In this document: positions 59,980-64,000 of the stretch, piece by piece | How positions within the stretch are numbered: the stretch's first letter is position 1 | How the letters are laid out: each line of letters begins with the position of its first letter | DNA from: CAINFV01 sp964409235 | GTDB taxonomy: Bacteria; Chlamydiota; Chlamydiia; Chlamydiales; FEN-1388 | Assembly: GCA_964409235.1 (NCBI GenBank) | Contig: CAYPCN010000001.1 | Coordinates: 1-64,000 of the forward strand | Length of the DNA: 64,000 bases | Reading direction: 5' to 3' | The notes under the pieces: model-generated | What the model was told of the DNA's origin: nothing | Seen by the model: only the letters and a program-made list of their open reading frames with translations | The model's database searches: none | Made by a program: the position numbers and the translations under genes

Positions 59980-61093
59980 GCAGTGGTATCTTCGTGCTGT
60001 ACAAGCAGCGGAAAAATCATGGTTGGTTGCTCTCTGTTTACTTCCCTTGGCGATGGTGAGCGTGCTCTTTTGGGGTGCGATTGTCCTACGCCGGGCGCTG
60101 TTGTTGAGAAAAGCTCGTTCAAGAACGCTCTCGACGCCCGTAGTGAGCATTGGCAACATCACTGTTGGCGGCACTGGAAAAACGCCGTGTATCGCCCTGC
60201 TCCTTCGCCATCTCTCTGGCACTGTTGGCCTTGCTACTCGCGGCTACCGGCGGACAGCTCGCGGACTATATGTGGCCAAGGGCGCACACTGTTCTGCTGA
60301 TGCCGTTGGTGATGAAGCAGCGATGATTGGGAGGAGGTTTCCTCGTGTGACTGTTGCTGCCTGTGAGCGGAAATGGGATGCTGTCCAAGCGCTTGATGAG
60401 CCGTGCGATGTCATCCTGCTCGACGATGGCCTGCAGCGATATGACATCCCACAGCAGCTCCAAATTGCCACGATCGATTGCACATGCCCTGACGGCTATG
60501 GATGGCTTTTGCCTCGAGGGCTGCTCCGAGAGCCTTTTTCTCGCCTTCAAGAGGCCGATTACTTCGTCATTACCAATGCGGATGCTTCTTTACCGGCGTT
60601 GAAAGCGTCGTTGCAGCCGTTTCGACGTCCTATCATCGTAACGAAACCCGTGATACAACGATTTTTTTCTCCTGATGGCTCTGACTATGCGCTCGGCCCA
60701 GGACAGAGAGTAGCCCTCATTTCTGGGATTGCTCATCCCGAACAGTTTCGATGGACTATGGAGCGGATGGGGTTTCACGTGGTCGACCATTGTATTGTCC
60801 AAGATCATGGAGAGATCGCCGATGCGCGGCTCCACCATTTTGCTGATACCGTTCATGCGGCGTTTCCTGATGCGTGTCTGGTAGGGACAGAAAAAGACTG
60901 GGCGCGACGGTCGCATTGGCCAGAGATTTCCATCTGTTTTTCTGAGATGGATCTGCACATCATTGAGGGATCGGAAGTATTTGCAGCTCTCCTACGAAGG
61001 ATTACGGCAATCGAGAGTACACTCCATACAGGTAGTGGTACGTCGCACGTACGCCGTGGCTCGTTGAGAAATGCGTACGGTAGTATTCGATGA
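59963..61093 (+). CDS. lpxK: Tetraacyldisaccharide 4'-kinase LpxK
   Basis: 376 residues from ATG 59963 (GGGGAGG nine bases upstream). It phosphorylates the 4' position of the lipid A disaccharide at the inner face of the membrane. One N-terminal membrane helix (WLVALCLLPLAMVSVLFWG), then Walker A in VGGTGKTPC, the family motifs TRGYRR, VGDEAAMI, LDDGLQRYD, GLLREPFSRL and TEKDWAR. The last 31 residues run beyond the usual end and lie antisense to the end of the methyltransferase gene (92-base overlap). Translation is probably coupled to ytgCR. Order differs from C. trachomatis, where ytgD is expected here. Confidence 0.94.
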   Translation: MGTRLEQWYLRAVQAAEKSWLVALCLLPLAMVSVLFWGAIVLRRALLLRKARSRTLSTPVVSIGNITVGGTGKTPCIALLLRHLSGTVGLATRGYRRTARGLYVAKGAHCSADAVGDEAAMIGRRFPRVTVAACERKWDAVQALDEPCDVILLDDGLQRYDIPQQLQIATIDCTCPDGYGWLLPRGLLREPFSRLQEADYFVITNADASLPALKASLQPFRRPIIVTKPVIQRFFSPDGSDYALGPGQRVALISGIAHPEQFRWTMERMGFHVVDHCIVQDHGEIADARLHHFADTVHAAFPDACLVGTEKDWARRSHWPEISICFSEMDLHIIEGSEVFAALLRRITAIESTLHTGSGTSHVRRGSLRNAYGSIR

Positions 61094-61775
61094 GCCGGCC
61101 TTTTTGATCGCTGTGCAAGGCGGCATCGTTGATTTGTGGTGGTGCGCCTCCGATGTTGCGCAGGAAATCAAAGATATCTTGAGGCTCGGGGCTCTCGACC
61201 TGAAACTCTTCCACGAGCTGTGTCTTTTGGCACAAACCAGCCTGGGCAAAAAGGGCGGCATGGTCTGCCTCTGTGAGCAGTTCTGCATACTGGATCTGGG
61301 CGCCAGTGGCTGCAAAATAGCTTGCGTACAGCTCCCACAGCGTTCGCTCCAACGGTGTTGCAATGACAAAGACGCCGGAAGGAGAGAGCGACTGCGTGAT
61401 GTTGGCGAGGGCTTTCTTTTTGTTTGAGAACCAGTGGAAGCTGTTCGTTGAGACAATGAGATCGCATTGGACATTGGCACAGAAGGCCTCTGCAGAGGCG
61501 ACGATTCCCGAGATGCTACTGTCATTAGAAAACCGAAGGAGGTATTGCTCGACCATCCCTTCAGCAGGATCGACGCCGATGATAGAGGCTGTTGGAAACC
61601 GTTCTCTGAGAAAATGTGTCATGATCCCCGTCCCGCAGCCAAGGTCGACGATCTGCTCAGCATGCTGTGGGAGAAAGGAACAAAGGCTCTTTGCGACGCG
61701 CGTCTGTGGTTTTGCCCATGCATCGTAGGTGCGAGCGGCATTAGAAAACTGGTGCGCTACTTCTTTCGTGTTCAT
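61002..61775 (-). CDS. BioC-like SAM-dependent methyltransferase
   Basis: 257 residues from ATG 61775; ATG 61790 is an alternative, and neither has a clear ribosome binding site. A TATACT box at 61804-61809 on this strand suggests a very short leader. Class I methyltransferase: VDLGCGTGI (SAM motif I), IIGVDPAEGM and CDLIVSTNSFHWF. The N-terminal FSNAARTYDAWAKPQTRVAK pattern is typical of malonyl-ACP O-methyltransferase BioC, which primes biotin synthesis by masking malonyl-ACP. No other bio genes are visible nearby, so the biotin role is only inferred. The gene overlaps the 3' end of lpxK tail to tail. Confidence 0.8.
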   Translation of the reverse strand: MNTKEVAHQFSNAARTYDAWAKPQTRVAKSLCSFLPQHAEQIVDLGCGTGIMTHFLRERFPTASIIGVDPAEGMVEQYLLRFSNDSSISGIVASAEAFCANVQCDLIVSTNSFHWFSNKKKALANITQSLSPSGVFVIATPLERTLWELYASYFAATGAQIQYAELLTEADHAALFAQAGLCQKTQLVEEFQVESPEPQDIFDFLRNIGGAPPQINDAALHSDQKGRLIEYYRTHFSTSHGVRATYHYLYGVYSRLP

Positions 61776-61888
61776 GAAAACCAACGGCATATTTTGCGAA
61801 AAGTATACTGCTATGCGAACGATCTTGGGAAGACAAGAACGTGTACGCGAGGTACTATAGGTGCCGGAATGAACATAAGGATGCCTTG

Positions 61889-62905
61889 ATGAAGAGCCAG
61901 GTTGTGGACGTTGTCAACGAGAGCGTCCAAGGTCAGTTTTCTGATCTTGTCAGAGAGTTGTTGTGCGAGGTGCAGTCAAACGTTTCTCTCCTCATTCAGC
62001 GGTTTGATATTCACCAATTTTCGACGATGATCGAGAGCGTTCTTCAGTCACGAGGCGGCCTTGTTTTTACAGGGATAGGTAAGAGCGGGATCATCGCAAA
62101 GAAAATCGCAACGACGTTTAGCTCGTCGGGGACAAAGGCCTTGTACCTGTCCCCCCAAGATGCTTTGCATGGCGATATCGGCATGGTCGTTCGCGACGAT
62201 CTCGTCTTTTTGCTCAGTAAGAGCGGAGAGTCCCCCGAACTTTTGGAATTGTGTCCCGCTCTTCGCAATAAAGGCGCTGTGCTCATTGCCGTTGTGATGA
62301 ATGAGCGATCGCGTTTGGCGCAGGCGTGTGATCGCTGCTTCGTGCTCCCAGCAGTAAAGGAACTATGTCCCTTTGATTTAGCGCCGACGACGTCAACTAT
62401 AGCTCAGCTTGTGTTCGGAGACCTGTTGGCAATGGCGGTGATGCGATTAAAGGGTATCTCTGTTTCCGATTTCATCCAAAACCACCCCGCAGGCCGCATT
62501 GGAAGAAGAAATCTCATCAAAGTTCGCGATCTGATGGTGTCGGGAGCTTCTCTACCTCTATGCGCACCTTTGGATGTCCTTGGAAGCGTGCTCGTGGAGC
62601 TGTCGAACAAACAGTGCGGTTGCATATGCGTTGTTGATGATGCGACGAGGCTGCTTGGCATTTTCACTGATGGAGATCTGCGCCGAGCCCTCCAGAAATT
62701 AGGGCCGGCTGCCTTAGGGGCGACCATGGGGGCGTTGATGACCGCAGCTCCTCGTACCACGACCCCCGATGTCTTGGCGTATGAGGCGATGCGTACGATG
62801 GAGGCGGACCAAAAGCATCCTATCACAGTGCTCCCTGTGGTTGATGATACACGATGCATCGGTCTCATTAAGATGCATGATATCCTTCAATCTGGGATTG
62901 CGTGA
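61889..62905 (+). CDS. kdsD: Arabinose-5-phosphate isomerase KdsD (KpsF/GutQ family)
   Basis: 338 residues from ATG 61889 (AAGGA upstream). It converts ribulose 5-phosphate to arabinose 5-phosphate, the first step to Kdo, which chlamydial lipopolysaccharide needs. Domains: SIS isomerase domain at about 35-180 (FTGIGKSGIIAKK, SPQDALHGDIG, SKSGESPELL, HPAGRIGRR), then two CBS domains (about 200-335) with IFTDGDLRR and LPVVDDTRCIGLIKMHDIL. Full length and canonical. Together with lpxK nearby it supports an outer membrane with lipid A and Kdo. Confidence 0.95.
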   Translation: MKSQVVDVVNESVQGQFSDLVRELLCEVQSNVSLLIQRFDIHQFSTMIESVLQSRGGLVFTGIGKSGIIAKKIATTFSSSGTKALYLSPQDALHGDIGMVVRDDLVFLLSKSGESPELLELCPALRNKGAVLIAVVMNERSRLAQACDRCFVLPAVKELCPFDLAPTTSTIAQLVFGDLLAMAVMRLKGISVSDFIQNHPAGRIGRRNLIKVRDLMVSGASLPLCAPLDVLGSVLVELSNKQCGCICVVDDATRLLGIFTDGDLRRALQKLGPAALGATMGALMTAAPRTTTPDVLAYEAMRTMEADQKHPITVLPVVDDTRCIGLIKMHDILQSGIA

Positions 62906-63078
62906 TCGTGCGGCCCATGTTCGCCTCTTCTCTCTGACGCCGGCGGCAGCGGCGGCCCATTATATCCCTGCTTCGGAGATGGAGCTGCGAGATGCACATC
63001 TTAATCCTTTGTTAATTACATCTTAATTATTGCCGACCCATACTCATATTCAGTTAATAGAAAATGTAGGAGTAGGGG

Positions 63079-63882
63079 ATGAGCATTTCATTTAATTTGC
63101 CGATTGTGGGAGAGATTAAAGTTCGAATAGAACCCGATGAGGTGGAGCGCCAGCCACCTGTGGAATCCACGTCGGATGATCTCGAATCGCATCAGGATCC
63201 TGTTGCTTCTGGAACGGATAAAGCCGTGTTGGTGGTCAATGTAGCGCCGTCGACGAGATCGCAACTACAGCAACCCGAAGTGGTCAAGGTCTCCCTGAAA
63301 ACTGAAGGGGCAGGAGCCCAAGAGGCTGCCGAAGTAGTGGAGGGTTCTGCTCCCCAACGGGCGGCGGCAGCTATTCATCGCGAGATTCCTGCACTGCAAG
63401 AGGTGATCCGGGCAAAAATTGAGGAGCAGATTCCGACATTTCCAGAGATCACCTCGCACATGAATGCGCTTGTCGCGCTGCTTTCAGCAGCCATCGAAGA
63501 GAAGAAGGTGTCCGAAATCCAAGAGCAGCTCACGACTTTATTAGAGGTGCTGATCTCTGCTATCTCTCCAGCCATGCAAACAGCGTTTATCGCCCGCCTC
63601 TCTACCCTTCACAAGGAACTCGTTTCGATGTTGGAAGGGGAAGATTGGCAGCGCAACAGTGTGCTGGCATCGGAGAAATTCCTTGCGGCGTTAGAGCATC
63701 TCTCGAATCAAGCGCTTGAGGAGATCGCATCGATTTTGGGCAAAGAAGAGCCTTCTGCTCCAAAAGCTTCGCGCCTCTCTGGTGCTCCAAGGTCTGTTGA
63801 GGCGGCCAGAGATGAATATGTGATTTCAATTCCTGGGGGATGGAATAGGAAGCATCGTCATGCCAAAGCGACACTTCGATAA
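63079..63882 (+). CDS. Unknown 267-residue helical protein
   Basis: AGGAG six bases before ATG 63079. Residues 1-20 form a short strand segment (SISFNLPIVGEIKVRIE); 20-100 are acidic, Pro/Ser/Gln-rich and probably unstructured; 100-225 are helical (IPTFPEITSHMNALVALLSA). SEKFLAALEHLSNQALEEI near residue 205-225 recalls the EEFLAALK repeat start of the proteins at 228-3159, though this is weak. The C terminus is basic (GGWNRKHRHAKATLR). No signal peptide or membrane helix. Upstream, 62906-63078 is AT-rich near 63010-63060 and may hold its promoter, but I cannot define one. Followed by repeat copy B. Function unknown. Confidence 0.7.
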   Translation: MSISFNLPIVGEIKVRIEPDEVERQPPVESTSDDLESHQDPVASGTDKAVLVVNVAPSTRSQLQQPEVVKVSLKTEGAGAQEAAEVVEGSAPQRAAAAIHREIPALQEVIRAKIEEQIPTFPEITSHMNALVALLSAAIEEKKVSEIQEQLTTLLEVLISAISPAMQTAFIARLSTLHKELVSMLEGEDWQRNSVLASEKFLAALEHLSNQALEEIASILGKEEPSAPKASRLSGAPRSVEAARDEYVISIPGGWNRKHRHAKATLR

Positions 63883-63898
63883 GAGTCATTTGCGATGT

Positions 63899-63977
63899 GG
63901 ATTTTTAGAGAGAACGTGGGAGGTTTTTGGATCGAGCTACCCAAAACCGACGAAGCCCATATGCTTTGACATGCGGG
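63899..63977 (+). repeat. Dispersed intergenic repeat, copy B
   Basis: Matches copy A (55998-55933, minus strand) at 58 of 66 positions over 63899-63964. It ends in an imperfect stem (CCCATATG...CATGCGGG) at the place where copy A has a perfect one. It again follows directly after the stop of a gene, here by 16 bases, in the same orientation relative to the gene on neither strand consistently: with the gene in this copy, against it in copy A. Confidence 0.75.
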
Positions 63978-64000
63978 AGAAAATGCTTCTACTCTACCCT

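Noticed and set aside
1..64000. tRNA, rRNA, CRISPR and transposase genes
   Set aside because: I looked through all intergenic intervals; none exceeds about 300 bases and none shows a cloverleaf, repeat-spacer array or transposase motif.

Overview
The window comes from a member of the Chlamydiae, most likely outside the family Chlamydiaceae. I infer this from gene content and gene order. Recognisable chlamydial blocks are mnmG-lplA, sdhC-sdhA-sdhB next to tatD and dsbD, dnaQ-tsaE-DUF2709, argS beside murA, a tsp/gltX region, and a ytgA-ytgB-ytgCR metal transport operon whose permease carries a DtxR-type repressor domain. Base composition looks close to half G+C, richer than the classical chlamydiae. 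One run of 10 Ns at 15166-15175 marks an assembly gap. I saw no rRNA, tRNA, CRISPR array or transposase gene.

Region by region. 1-9120 is an accessory block of unrecognised proteins (267, 651, 843 and 991 residues, plus a 36-codon remnant). They share modules: an N-terminal domain of about 100 residues, a short aromatic signature, and a C-terminal helical repeat. They also have proline-rich linkers and long coiled coils. 9330-14972 holds a degenerate MurA paralogue, an AAA/DUF4143 ATPase with a palindromic upstream site, a 28-residue bS22/mS38-type ribosomal protein, mnmG and lplA. 15126-20026 holds two convergent large unknown genes, one of them built from five copies of an undescribed repeat. 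20290-28569 is an operon with four OppA-type solute-binding modules in three proteins; the first protein joins two modules to an unknown N-terminal half of about 680 residues.

28728-39904 is a probable operon on the minus strand: dsbD, tatD, a large unknown gene, sdhCAB and a GT83-type glycosyltransferase, with several ATGA stop-start overlaps. 40050-46627 holds a glycosyltransferase with a signal peptide, dnaQ, tsaE, DUF2709, argS and a second MurA with an intact active site. 46778-55848 runs on the plus strand: uppP, an exported UDP-sugar pyrophosphorylase-like protein resembling plastid UGP3, pgk, tsp, a 50-residue ORF, gltX and a CysJ-like flavin reductase. 55849-56140 contains two palindromic elements; part of one recurs at 63899-63977. 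56867-62905 carries ytgA-ytgB-ytgCR-lpxK, a convergent BioC-like methyltransferase and kdsD, followed by an unknown acidic protein.

How the genes fit together. MurA and UppP serve peptidoglycan precursor synthesis and undecaprenyl phosphate recycling. LpxK and KdsD serve lipid A and Kdo synthesis, and the GT83 enzyme may modify lipid A. SdhCAB feeds the quinone pool. OppA proteins and YtgABC import peptides and metal, with metal sensing built into the permease. The large multi-domain proteins in the first 20 kb are the least explained content and are plausible host-interaction proteins, although the sequence does not prove secretion.
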